A stretch of 64,000 bases of DNA from Streptomyces sp. NBC_01451 (lineage in GTDB: Bacteria; Actinomycetota; Actinomycetes; Streptomycetales; Streptomycetaceae): assembly GCF_036227485.1 (NCBI RefSeq), contig NZ_CP109479.1, positions 6,448,001-6,512,000 of the forward strand, read 5' to 3'. Below the pieces are notes generated by a model. It had not been told where the DNA came from. It did no database searches and worked only from the letters and a program-made list of their open reading frames with translations. The position numbers and the translations under genes are program-made. Shown here in pieces: positions 9,164-17,223 of the stretch; the first letter of the stretch is position 1, and the number at the start of each line of letters is the position of its first letter.

Positions 9164-9397
9164 GGTGGTTCCGGCGACCGGACCCTGGACGGGCAACTGC
9201 GGCAGTGGGCCCGCTCGCAGGGGCGGCCGGACATCACACCCGGCGTCGCCCGCGCCGCCCTGCTGATCTGGTCGCGGGTCCACGGGATCGTGAGCCTCGA
9301 ACTCACCGGCATGTTCGACAGTCATTCCCAGGAGACACAGCGGTTGATCGAGCTGGAGATCGACAGTGCCGTCCGGTCCCTGGCGGGGGAAGGCTGA
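9164..9397 (+). pseudogene. C-terminal remnant of a TetR-family regulator
   Basis: Frame 2 up to the TGA at 9395-9397 encodes about 70 residues resembling the ligand-binding C-terminal domain of WHG-type TetR regulators: GQLRQWARSQGRPD, GVARAALLIWSRVHGIVSLE and LIELEIDSAV. The N-terminal helix-turn-helix domain is absent. The left end abuts the oxidoreductase remnant on the opposite strand. An intact TetR/oxidoreductase pair would be divergent, so a single deletion removed both N-terminal halves and the shared promoter. Confidence 0.7.
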
Positions 9398-9528
9398 GAA
9401 ACGCCCAACCATCCCGCCCCTGTCAACCTCCGGCCCACGCGACGTGTCACTTCTCCCGACCGCCGTTCGGCGAGGACGCGCCGACGGTCATGTACAACCG
9501 GTTCAGGACCGGAACAAGGGGGAACGGC

Positions 9529-10692
9529 ATGTCAGTCAACACAGGGCCGGTCGGCAGGAGGCTGCTGGGGACGGCCGCGGCGATCGCCGTAGCGGCGGGC
9601 GCGTTCGCGGCGCCCGCCGTGGCGGCACCGGCCGAACGGGGTGGCGGTCACGCGGCCACCCGCGACGCCATGAACGCCGCCGTCAGGGACGGCGTACCCG
9701 GCGTGGCCCTTCAGGCCAAGGACCGGCACGGCGTCTGGAAGGCGACCGCAGGAGTCGGCAACCGCAAGACCAAGCAGCCGCGCAGCGCCGACGACAACTT
9801 CCGGGCCGGCAGCATCACGAAGACCTTCATCGCTACCGTCCTGCTCCAACTGGAGGCCGAGGGGCGGGTGTCGCTCGACGACACCGTCGACAAGTGGCTG
9901 CCCGGAGTCGTCCGCGGCAACGGCCACGACGGACGGAGCATCACCCTCCGCCAGCTCCTCAACCACACCAGCGGCATCTTCAGCTACACCGACGACGAGC
10001 GCCTCCAGAGCGAGGTCTTCCTCCCGGAGGGCTTCTTCAAGAACCGGTACCGCACCTGGACGCCGGACGAGATCGTCGGGATCGCCATGGGCCACCGGCC
10101 CGAGTTCGCGCCGGGCACCGCCTGGGGATACTCCAACACCAACTACACGCTCGCCGGCATGGTCATCGAGAAGGTGACCGGCGACTCGTACGGCGACGAG
10201 GTCCGGCGGCGCGTCATCGAGCCGCTCGGGCTGCACGGGACGTACATGCCCGGCACGGACCCCACCGTTCCCCGGCCCAGCAGCCGCGCCTACTCGCAGC
10301 TCGCCGAGAACACCACCGGCAGGATCTACGACGTCACCGAGCTGAACCCCTCGGTGGCGAACTCCGCAGGCGAGATCGTCTCCAACGCCGGTGACCTGAA
10401 CCGCTTCTACTCGGCACTGCTGCGCGGCAGGGTCCTGCCCGCCGAGCAGCTCGCCGAGATGAGGACGACCGTCGCCGCCGAGGCGGTGGACGGGCGCTAC
10501 GGGCTCGGGCTGATCGAGAACAAGCTGAGCTGCGGGGTCACCGTCTGGGGCCACAGCGGTGGCATCCACGGTTCCAGCTCGGTGGCGGTCACCACGGCCG
10601 ACGGCCGGCACTCCCTCGCCTTCAACTTCAACGGCGACTGGAGCGGCGACCCGGTGAGGGTCGTCGAGGCGGAGTACTGCGGGACCAAGTAG
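9529..10692 (+). CDS. Secreted serine hydrolase, class C beta-lactamase/D-Ala-D-Ala carboxypeptidase fold
   Basis: 387 residues from the ATG at 9529, which has AAGGGGG about 6 bases upstream; the in-frame ATG at 9490 lacks such a site. There is a signal peptide (RRLLGTAAAIAVAAGAFA) with cleavage near APAVAAPA. Active-site motifs: SITK (Ser95/Lys98), YSN (Tyr201) and HSG (His342). This is the S12/beta-lactamase-related layout, so it probably acts on D-Ala-D-Ala peptides or esters outside the cell. A strong hairpin follows the stop. Confidence 0.88.
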   Translation: MSVNTGPVGRRLLGTAAAIAVAAGAFAAPAVAAPAERGGGHAATRDAMNAAVRDGVPGVALQAKDRHGVWKATAGVGNRKTKQPRSADDNFRAGSITKTFIATVLLQLEAEGRVSLDDTVDKWLPGVVRGNGHDGRSITLRQLLNHTSGIFSYTDDERLQSEVFLPEGFFKNRYRTWTPDEIVGIAMGHRPEFAPGTAWGYSNTNYTLAGMVIEKVTGDSYGDEVRRRVIEPLGLHGTYMPGTDPTVPRPSSRAYSQLAENTTGRIYDVTELNPSVANSAGEIVSNAGDLNRFYSALLRGRVLPAEQLAEMRTTVAAEAVDGRYGLGLIENKLSCGVTVWGHSGGIHGSSSVAVTTADGRHSLAFNFNGDWSGDPVRVVEAEYCGTK

Positions 10693-10721
10693 GGACGCGC
10701 AAGGAAGACGACACAGGACAT

Positions 10722-10757
10722 GAGGAGGGGCCCCCGGTTTCCCGGGGGCCCCTCCTC
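10722..10757. terminator. Hairpin terminator between convergent genes
   Basis: Perfect 16-bp stem (10722-10737 with 10742-10757) and a TTTC loop, between the serine hydrolase stop and the stop of the AbiEi/nuclease-like gene on the other strand. Confidence 0.75.
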
Positions 10758-10785
10758 TCCCCTCCTGGTACCGCCCGGTCCGTCA

Positions 10786-11856
10786 CTACCTGGGCAGAAC
10801 CACGACATACGCCGCCGGCTCGCGGTCCCCCGACGCCATCAGAGCCGTGCGTACGACAGTTGCCTGCTGCTCGATCGCCTCGCGCAGCTTGCGCGGCGTG
10901 ATGTGGACGACCGTGATGCCCAGCCGCTCAAGATGCTCGCGCTTGCGGGCGTACTCCGACCAGAGCGCGTCGTCCTCCTGCCGGTGACCCGGGAGCGGGG
11001 TGCGCGTGTCCAGCTCCACCGCCACCGCCTGGTCGGGCCAGTAGGCGTCGAGGCCGCCGAGGTGCGGGCCGCCGGGCAGACGCAGATCGACGTTCCAGAC
11101 CGGGTCCGGGAGACCGTACTCGCGCACCATCCGGTACAGCCGGTCCTCGGCGATGGCCCGTCCCTCGGCGAGCAGGGAGTCGACGGCGTCCACGACATGC
11201 GGGCGGCTCAGCAGCCTGCCCTGGTTCAACTCCCTTACCACCGAGGCCGGTTCACAGTGACCGCCGCGCACCGCGTCGGTCAGCAGCCGACGTACGGCGC
11301 CCGCGTCCGTGAGCGCGGCCACCGCGTCGGCGAGGGCACGCGCGACCGGCGCGACCGGCAGTCCGTCGATCAGCTCGGGCGTGGGCAGCGACGAGGAGCG
11401 CACGATGCGGACGCAGCCCGTGGAGCGCAGCCGGCGCAGCCGGGGGACCAGGACATCGAAGGTGTCGAGGGACAGCAGCGGCGGCGCGGACGAGAAACCG
11501 TGCAGGGCGAGCGCGGCGAGGCCGGTGATCATCGCCTCGGCGTAGACCGGACGGCCGCGCTCCCGGTACGGCTCCTCGGAGTCGGGCTGGGCCGGAATCC
11601 CCGTCGCCGTCCGCTCCTTCGCCGCGTACTGAAGTACCGCGTGCAGCCGCTCCTCGCTGGTGGGCGGGCCCGGGTGCAGCAGGAACACACCCGGCAGGAT
11701 CTGCTGCCAGGGTCCACCGGGCCGGCACTGCTCGTTCGCCTCGGCGGGCGTGACACCGTTCGCCCGCAACTGCGCGGCGGTCAGTACCCGGCGCTGTACG
11801 TGCGACAGGTGGCGGAGGGGGCGGGTGCTCGGGGAGAGCGGGGTGTTGTGGGTCAT
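10786..11856 (-). CDS. AbiEi-antitoxin-like N-terminus with VSR/DUF559-like nuclease-fold C-terminus
   Basis: 356 residues. The N-terminal ~60 residues (LSHVQRRVLTAAQLRANGV, then PGGPWQQILPGVFLLHPGPP) look like the winged-helix AbiEi-type domain that reads type IV toxin-antitoxin promoters. The C-terminal ~100 residues (GGLDAYWPDQAVAVELDTR, YARKREHLERLGITVVHITP) match the DUF559/VSR-like endonuclease fold, with an acidic D...E core. Such proteins are common in actinobacteria and mostly unstudied. No AbiEii toxin gene lies beside it. I cannot say whether it is a defence, housekeeping or regulatory protein. Confidence 0.65.
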   Translation of the reverse strand: MTHNTPLSPSTRPLRHLSHVQRRVLTAAQLRANGVTPAEANEQCRPGGPWQQILPGVFLLHPGPPTSEERLHAVLQYAAKERTATGIPAQPDSEEPYRERGRPVYAEAMITGLAALALHGFSSAPPLLSLDTFDVLVPRLRRLRSTGCVRIVRSSSLPTPELIDGLPVAPVARALADAVAALTDAGAVRRLLTDAVRGGHCEPASVVRELNQGRLLSRPHVVDAVDSLLAEGRAIAEDRLYRMVREYGLPDPVWNVDLRLPGGPHLGGLDAYWPDQAVAVELDTRTPLPGHRQEDDALWSEYARKREHLERLGITVVHITPRKLREAIEQQATVVRTALMASGDREPAAYVVVLPR

Positions 11857-12040
11857 GACTCCGGCTTTCCCGTGTCTGATCCGTCCCCTAACCGCTGTTA
11901 CACGCCCGTCGACAATTCAGGACAAGCTCGCCCTAAAGTGCAAGCGTTCGAGTGCCGAAGGGCGCTGGTCCCTCCGGGGGTTACGGGGGTGAGTGACCGG
12001 GTTCGGTAACGGTGGGTCGGCGGGGGTGATGGGGCAGTGG

Positions 12041-12185
12041 GTGCGGGTCCGGTGGGGGCTGGTCGCGCAGTTCCCCGCGCCCCTGAAAAGCAGGGGCTGC
12101 GTCCCATGCTTTTCAGGGGCGCAGAGCCGGGTCTTTGTCTTTGGGGCGCGGGGAACTGCGCGAGAAGCCCCCACCGGACCCGCAC
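12041..12185. repeat. Composite nested palindrome (largest copy of a dispersed intergenic repeat)
   Basis: Outer arms 12041-12083 and 12143-12185 are 43 bp each and complementary with two mismatches. Inside, 12080-12092 pairs with 12107-12119 (13 bp perfect). The outer arm contains GTTCCCCGCGCCCC, the core shared with shorter copies near 36957, 44489 and 53720. It lies downstream of pepN and upstream of the AbiEi/nuclease-like gene, both on the minus strand, so it could terminate pepN transcripts. Confidence 0.8.
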
Positions 12186-12199
12186 CCGACAACGCACCC

Positions 12200-14791
12200 C
12201 TACCGCGCCGCCGCCCCGTCGCACGTCTGTGCCCGCAGGGCCCGGGCCAGGTCGTCCCGGGCCTCCAGGACCAGGCGTCGCAGGGCCGGCGCCGCGTCCG
12301 CGTGGCCGGCCAGCCAGACGTCCGTCGCAGCCAGGGTCTCCGGTGAGTCCTGGAGGGACGGGAACAGGCCGGATACGACGTCCATCCCGATCTGGATCGA
12401 GCGGTCGGCCCACGTCCGCTCGATCACCGCGAAGTACTTCTCCGCGTACGGCGCGAGAAGGTCCCGCTGCGAGCCCTGTACGAAGCCCGAGATGGTGGCC
12501 TCGACAAGGGCGTTGGACAGCGCGTCCGACTCGACGACCTGGGCCCACGCCTGCGCCTTGACGGCGGCCGAGGGGCGGGCGGCGAGGCAGCGGACCTGGT
12601 GGCGCTTGCCGGACGCAGTGTCGTCGCGGGCGAGTTCGGCGGCGAGCGTCTTCTCGTCGGCGACACCGTGCGAGGTGAGCGGTTCCAGGAACGCCCACCG
12701 CAGCTCCTGGTCGACGTCGAGGCCGTCGATCTTCGCCGTGCCCTCCAACAGCCCCTGGAGCAGCTGGAGATCGGCCTCGCTCGACGCCACGGCCGCGAGG
12801 AAGCGGGCCCACGTCAGCTGGTGCTGGCTGCCGGGTTCGGCGAGCCGCAGTTCCGTCAACGCGCCCTCGGCGAGGAGGCGTTCGCCGGTCGCCCGCCAGT
12901 CGGGGGCCGTGTAGTGGGTGAGCGCCGAGTTGGCCCAGGCGTGCAGCATCTGGAGCACACCGATGTCCGACTCGCGCCCCGCGAACCGCAGTACCAGGTC
13001 GACGAAGTCCCGGGCCGGCATCAGCGCGTCCCGCGTCAGGTTCCACAGCGCGGACCAGCACAGGGCGCGGGCGAGCGGGTCGGTGATGTCACCGAGGTGC
13101 GCCCGCAGCGTCGCCAACGAGCCTTCGTCGAACCGGATCTTGCAGTACGTCAGGTCGTCGTCGTTGACGAGAACGAGGTCGGGGGCCTCGCTTCCGACCA
13201 GCTCGCCGACCACGGTGCGCGGCCCGTCGACGTCGACCTCGGCACGCGCGTACCGCTCCAACGCCCCGTCCACCGAACGCCGGTAGAGGCCGACGGCCAC
13301 CCGGTGGGGCCGCAGCTCGGGGTGCGACTCGGCGGCCTCCTGGATCACGGCCAGCTCGGTGATCAGTCCGTCCGCGCTCAACAGCACCGCGGGGGTGAGG
13401 GAGTTGACCCCGGCGGTCTGCAGCCAGGCCCGCGACCAGGAGGCCATGTCCCGCCCGCTGGTCTCCTCCAGCACGGACAGCAGATCGCCGAGGCGCGTGT
13501 TGCCGTACGCGTGCCGCTTGAAGTACCGCCGCGCGCCTTCGAGGAACGCGTCCGGCCCCACGTAGGCGACGAGCTGCTTGAGTACGGAGGCGCCCTTGGC
13601 GTAGGTGATGCCGTCGAAGTTGAGCTTGGCGTCCTCCAGGTCGCGGATGTCGGCCGTGACGGGGTGCGTGGAGGGAAGCTGGTCGGCGCGGTAGGCCCAG
13701 GCCTTGCGGTTGTTGGCGAAGGTGACCCAGCCGCTGGTGAAGCGGGTCGCCTCGACGAGCGAGAAGGAGCCCATGAAGTCGGCGAAGGACTCCTTGAGCC
13801 ACAGGTCGTCCCACCACTCCATGGTGACGAGGTCGCCGAACCACATGTGGGCCATCTCGTGCAGGACGACGTTCGCCCGCCGCTCGTACGCGGCCTGCGT
13901 CACCTTGCCCCGGAAGATGAACTCCTCGCGGAAGGTGACGAGCCCCGGGTTCTCCATCGCGCCGAGGTTGTACTCGGGCACGAAGGCCTGGTCGTACTTC
14001 CCGAAGGGGTACGGGTAGTCGAAGTGGTCGTGGAAGAAGTCCAGCCCCTGCTTGGTGACGAGGAAGACGTCGTCGGAGTCGAAGTAGGGGGCGAGACCCT
14101 TGCGGCACATGGCGCCGAGCGGGATGTCGAGGGTCGTGCCGTCGGCGAACGTCCGGGAGTACGAGTCGGTGACGTAGTGGTACGGCCCCGCGAGGATGGT
14201 CGTGATGTAGGTGGAGATCGGCTTGGTCTCGGCGAACCGCCACACACCGTCGACGAGTTCCCCGGCCCCGTTGCTCCACGCGACCCACTCCTCCGGCGCC
14301 CGCACCTCGAACCGGAAGGGAGCCTTCAGGTCGGGCTGCTCGAAGTTGGCGAAGACGCGGCGGGAGTCGGCGGGCTCGTACTGCGTGTACAGGTACACCT
14401 CGCCGTCCTCGGGGTCGACGAAGCGGTGCAGGCCCTCGCCGGTCCGGGAGTAGGCGCACTGGGCGTCGACGACCAGCTCGTTGTCCGCGGCGAGATCCTC
14501 CAGCAGGATGCGCGTGCCGTCGAAGACGGCCCCCGGATCGAGATCCCGGCCGTTGAGGGAGACGGCGGTCACACTCGGCGCGATCAGATCCGCGAAACTG
14601 GCGGCACCGGGCTCGGCACACCGGAACCGGACAGTGGTCACGGACCGGAAGGTCCGAGCCCCGCCCGCATCGCTCCCGCCGACCGGGTCTCCCAGGGCGG
14701 ACCGCACGTCGAGGAACACCTCGTACCCGTCGACGGACAGCAGGGCCGCCCGCTCCCGGGCCTCGTCGCGGGACAGATTCTCACCGGGCAC
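12200..14791 (-). CDS. pepN: Aminopeptidase N (M1 family)
   Basis: 863 residues, with a GTG start at 14791 preceded by GAGGGAG. It removes N-terminal residues from peptides in the cytoplasm. M1 hallmarks: the exopeptidase motif GAMEN, then the zinc site HEMAHMWFGDLVT followed by the third ligand Glu in LWLKESFADF. The N-terminal part is the beta-sandwich domain, and the C-terminal ERAP1-like helical domain is complete. The length matches Streptomyces PepN. It is divergent from the DsbA-like gene, with about 150 bp between starts. Confidence 0.95.
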   Translation of the reverse strand: MPGENLSRDEARERAALLSVDGYEVFLDVRSALGDPVGGSDAGGARTFRSVTTVRFRCAEPGAASFADLIAPSVTAVSLNGRDLDPGAVFDGTRILLEDLAADNELVVDAQCAYSRTGEGLHRFVDPEDGEVYLYTQYEPADSRRVFANFEQPDLKAPFRFEVRAPEEWVAWSNGAGELVDGVWRFAETKPISTYITTILAGPYHYVTDSYSRTFADGTTLDIPLGAMCRKGLAPYFDSDDVFLVTKQGLDFFHDHFDYPYPFGKYDQAFVPEYNLGAMENPGLVTFREEFIFRGKVTQAAYERRANVVLHEMAHMWFGDLVTMEWWDDLWLKESFADFMGSFSLVEATRFTSGWVTFANNRKAWAYRADQLPSTHPVTADIRDLEDAKLNFDGITYAKGASVLKQLVAYVGPDAFLEGARRYFKRHAYGNTRLGDLLSVLEETSGRDMASWSRAWLQTAGVNSLTPAVLLSADGLITELAVIQEAAESHPELRPHRVAVGLYRRSVDGALERYARAEVDVDGPRTVVGELVGSEAPDLVLVNDDDLTYCKIRFDEGSLATLRAHLGDITDPLARALCWSALWNLTRDALMPARDFVDLVLRFAGRESDIGVLQMLHAWANSALTHYTAPDWRATGERLLAEGALTELRLAEPGSQHQLTWARFLAAVASSEADLQLLQGLLEGTAKIDGLDVDQELRWAFLEPLTSHGVADEKTLAAELARDDTASGKRHQVRCLAARPSAAVKAQAWAQVVESDALSNALVEATISGFVQGSQRDLLAPYAEKYFAVIERTWADRSIQIGMDVVSGLFPSLQDSPETLAATDVWLAGHADAAPALRRLVLEARDDLARALRAQTCDGAAAR

Positions 14792-14938
14792 GGAACACTC
14801 CCTCGATTGTCATCAGCTGGCATCAGTACGGCCGACCAGCACCGATCCTGCCACGCACGACCGACCCCGGGCACCCGGGAATGCAACGGCGGCGGGGATA
14901 CGTTCCCTGTTGAAAGCACATCTTTCTCTAGGAGACCC

Positions 14939-15595
14939 ATGTCCGAGACGAGCTCGACCAAGACCCCCGTCGACTTCTGGTTCGACCCGCTCTGTCCCTG
15001 GGCCTGGATGACTTCCCGGTGGGTCCTGGAGGTCGAGAAGGTCCGTGACATAGAGGTCCGCTGGCACATCATGAGCCTGGCGGTGCTCAACGAGGACAAA
15101 CTGGACGAGCTGCCCGAGGAGTACCGCGAGATGCTCGCGGTGAAAGCCTGGCAGCCGGTGAAGGTCGTGACGGCGGTCTGGCAGAAGCACGGCGCCGACG
15201 TCCTCGGCCCCTTCTACACGGCCCTGGGCACGCGCATCCACAACAACGGCGAGGGCCCGACCCTCGACGCGATCGCCGGCGCCCTGGCCGACGTCGGCCT
15301 GCCCGCCGACCTGATCGACTACGCCGAGCAGAAGGACTTCGAGTTCGACGCCGAGCTGCGCGCCTCCCACAAGGAGGGCATCACCAAGGTCGGCCAGGAC
15401 GTCGGCACCCCCGTGATCGCGGTCCCCGGCGCCGACGGCGAGCAGATCGCCTTCTTCGGCCCGGTCGTCACCCCGGCCCCGAAGGGCGAGGAGGCCGCCA
15501 AGCTGTGGGACGGCACCCTTCTGGTCGCCTCGGTCCCCGGCTTCTACGAGATCAAGCGCTCCCGGACGGCCGGCCCGGACTTCAGCAACCTCTGA
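14939..15595 (+). CDS. DsbA-fold protein, mycothiol-dependent nitroreductase (Rv2466c/Mrx2) family, CPWA active site
   Basis: 218 residues from the ATG at 14939 (AGGAGA upstream). The thioredoxin-like start FWFDPLCPW and the remainder (WMTSRWVLEVEKVRD, VGQDVGTPVIAVPG) closely resemble M. tuberculosis Rv2466c, an oxidoreductase that works with mycothiol. In Rv2466c the active site is Cys19-Pro-Trp-Cys22. Here codon 22 is GCC, giving CPWA: the nucleophilic Cys is kept and the resolving Cys is lost. It may use a monothiol mechanism. It is near the superoxide dismutase gene, consistent with an oxidative-stress setting. Confidence 0.85.
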   Translation: MSETSSTKTPVDFWFDPLCPWAWMTSRWVLEVEKVRDIEVRWHIMSLAVLNEDKLDELPEEYREMLAVKAWQPVKVVTAVWQKHGADVLGPFYTALGTRIHNNGEGPTLDAIAGALADVGLPADLIDYAEQKDFEFDAELRASHKEGITKVGQDVGTPVIAVPGADGEQIAFFGPVVTPAPKGEEAAKLWDGTLLVASVPGFYEIKRSRTAGPDFSNL

Positions 15596-15632
15596 GCCTC
15601 CTTCCCCCGGCTCCGCCCCGACCATCAGCACA

Positions 15633-15667
15633 CAGGCCTCCGCGAGTTCCTCGTTCGCGGGGGCCTG
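15633..15667. terminator. Hairpin terminator after the DsbA-like gene
   Basis: 13-bp stem (15633-15645 with 15655-15667) containing a single T-G pair, 38 bases past the stop. Confidence 0.6.
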
Positions 15668-15769
15668 CGTGCTGTCCGGCCCCGCGGGTAAAGCGTGAGT
15701 CTCCGGTCGGTAAAGTCCGCTCATTGCCGAGTGCCCTGGTCAGGGCATGTGGGGGAGGGGCGGGGCGGG

Positions 15770-16291
15770 ATGAGTGGCGGCGCGGTGGGCGACGGTTCCT
15801 GGCAGATCGGCGAGACGGAGGGCGGGCAGCTGGCGGCACGCTGGTGGAAGTGGGCGCTCTCGGCTCCCGACGCCCGCAGTCCGGTGAAGGACACCACAGG
15901 TGAGCACGCCGGCTGGAAGCAGCCCGCCGACCTCTGGTTCCTTGCCGGAACCTACGGCGGTCGCGTCACCCGGCGCTGCGAGGTGCCGGCCGGACAACCC
16001 CTGTTCTTCCCGGTGATCAACATCCACCACAGCCTCATGTACTCGAAGGAACCGCTCACCCTGCCGGTCAAGGAGGCCTCCGCCTTCCTCAACGGCGGTC
16101 CGCTGCCCCTGCGGGAGTTCGTTTCCCCCGTGTTCCGGGTCGGGCTGCTGCGGCACCTCGCCTGGGGCATCTGGGGCGGCATCGCCCCGCTGGTCCCCGG
16201 CCAGTACGCGCTGGAGATCAAGGGCAGCGCGCACAACGGATTCTGGGTCGACACGACGTACCACCTCACCGTCGTGGACCACGTGGCATGA
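15770..16291 (+). CDS. Conserved hypothetical protein, Trp-rich, beta-sandwich-like
   Basis: 173 residues from the ATG at 15770 behind a purine-rich GGGGGAGGGG stretch; an earlier in-frame GTG at 15695 is less likely. Visible motifs are ARWWKWALSAP, DLWFLAGTYGG, RRCEVPAGQPLFFPVINI and GQYALEIKGSAHNGFWVDT. This pattern (W-rich start, FLAGT, CxVPAGxxLFFP) recurs in bacterial secreted proteins of unknown role, but no clear signal peptide is seen here. It stands alone between two hairpins. I do not recognise a function. Confidence 0.65.
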   Translation: MSGGAVGDGSWQIGETEGGQLAARWWKWALSAPDARSPVKDTTGEHAGWKQPADLWFLAGTYGGRVTRRCEVPAGQPLFFPVINIHHSLMYSKEPLTLPVKEASAFLNGGPLPLREFVSPVFRVGLLRHLAWGIWGGIAPLVPGQYALEIKGSAHNGFWVDTTYHLTVVDHVA

Positions 16292-16295
16292 CGTG

Positions 16296-16334
16296 GGGCG
16301 GCCCCCGCGAGTCATGTCCTCGCGGGGGCCGCCC
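16296..16334. terminator. Hairpin terminator
   Basis: 15-bp perfect stem (16296-16310 with 16320-16334) with a 9-base loop, directly after the hypothetical gene and convergent with sodF. Confidence 0.7.
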
Positions 16335-16421
16335 GTCACTCCGCCTGCCGTCGCATCGGTGAGAAGACGATCACGAGGCAGGACGCTTCACGGCAGCCGG
16401 CACGGTCGGCGAAGACTGCCC

Positions 16422-16453
16422 AGGGCACTCAGGGCACTCAGGGCACTCAGGGC
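16422..16453. repeat. 9-bp tandem repeat running into the sodF stop codon
   Basis: Three exact copies of AGGGCACTC (16422-16430, 16431-16439, 16440-16448) plus five bases of a fourth. The third copy contains the TGA of sodF (complement of 16447-16449), so copy-number change can alter what follows the stop but not the protein. Confidence 0.8.
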
Positions 16454-17088
16454 GCCAACAGCAGTACATCCGTACGGGACTTGGCGGCCTCGTAGCGCTT
16501 CGCCACGTCCTGCCAGTTGACGACGGCCCACATCGCGTCGATGAAGTCGACCTTCTGGTTCCGGTACTGGAGATAGAAGGCGTGCTCCCAGGCGTCGAAG
16601 ACCAGGATCGGGGTGGAGCCCTGGCCGGCGTTGCCCTGGTGGTCGTAGACCTGCTCGACGATCAGCCGTCCGCTGAGCGGCTCGTACGCGAGGACGCCCC
16701 AGCCCGAACCCTGGGTCGTGGCCGCCGCCTTGGTCAGCTGCGCCTTGAAGCCCGCGAACGAACCGAAGGACTCGGCGATCGCGTCCGCCAGCTCACCGAC
16801 GCCGTCGGCGGCCAGCGGCTCACCGCCGCCCTCGCCCGTCATGTTGTGCCAGTAGATGCTGTGCAGGATGTGGCCGGAGAGATGAAAGGCGAGGCTCTTC
16901 TCCAGGCCGTTGACCGACCCCCACGACTCCTTGTCGCGCGCCTCCGCGAGCTGCTCCAGCGTGTCGTTGGCGCCCTTCACGTACGCCGCGTGGTGCTTGT
17001 CGTGGTGCAGCTCGATGATCTCGGGGCTGATCACGGGCGCGAGCGCGGAGTAGTCGTACGGCAGCTCAGGGAGCGTGTAGACGGGCAT
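16447..17088 (-). CDS. sodF: Superoxide dismutase, Fe(Zn) type
   Basis: 213 residues. The start [18 protein letters not shown] at 17088 is canonical and has GAGGGGA upstream; the longer frame to 17133 is not needed. Metal ligands are visible in [24 protein letters not shown] and [11 protein letters not shown]. It converts superoxide to O2 and H2O2 in the cytoplasm. In Streptomyces this gene is expressed when nickel is scarce and is repressed by Ni-bound Nur, while the Ni enzyme SodN takes over. A Nur-like box lies 23 bases upstream of the start. Confidence 0.95.
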   Translation of the reverse strand: MPVYTLPELPYDYSALAPVISPEIIELHHDKHHAAYVKGANDTLEQLAEARDKESWGSVNGLEKSLAFHLSGHILHSIYWHNMTGEGGGEPLAADGVGELADAIAESFGSFAGFKAQLTKAAATTQGSGWGVLAYEPLSGRLIVEQVYDHQGNAGQGSTPILVFDAWEHAFYLQYRNQKVDFIDAMWAVVNWQDVAKRYEAAKSRTDVLLLAP

Positions 17089-17110
17089 GCGGGGTCCCCT
17101 CGACCTCTTA

Positions 17111-17127
17111 TTGCACATTTCTTGCAA
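17111..17127. promoter_or_regulatory. Putative Nur (nickel-responsive Fur-family) box of sodF
   Basis: TTGCAC-N5-TTGCAA, matching the tTGCaa-N5-ttGCAA form that I recall for Streptomyces Nur targets at all but one position. It is placed between the presumed promoter and the sodF start, where binding would block transcription. The consensus is from memory. Confidence 0.55.
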
Positions 17128-17149
17128 CTGCACGGTAGCAACAAAAAGA

Positions 17150-17172
17150 CCCTCGTGTGCGTCACACGAGGG
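17150..17172 (-). terminator. Rho-independent terminator of the sulfonate operon
   Basis: 10-bp perfect stem (17150-17159 with 17163-17172). On the minus strand it is followed by a run of five T (complement of 17144-17148). It separates the dioxygenase gene from the sodF promoter. Confidence 0.75.
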
Positions 17173-17223
17173 CCTTTTCCGACCGGGGGAGAGGGGGGAG
17201 GGGGACGGGGGAGAGGGTGCGGT

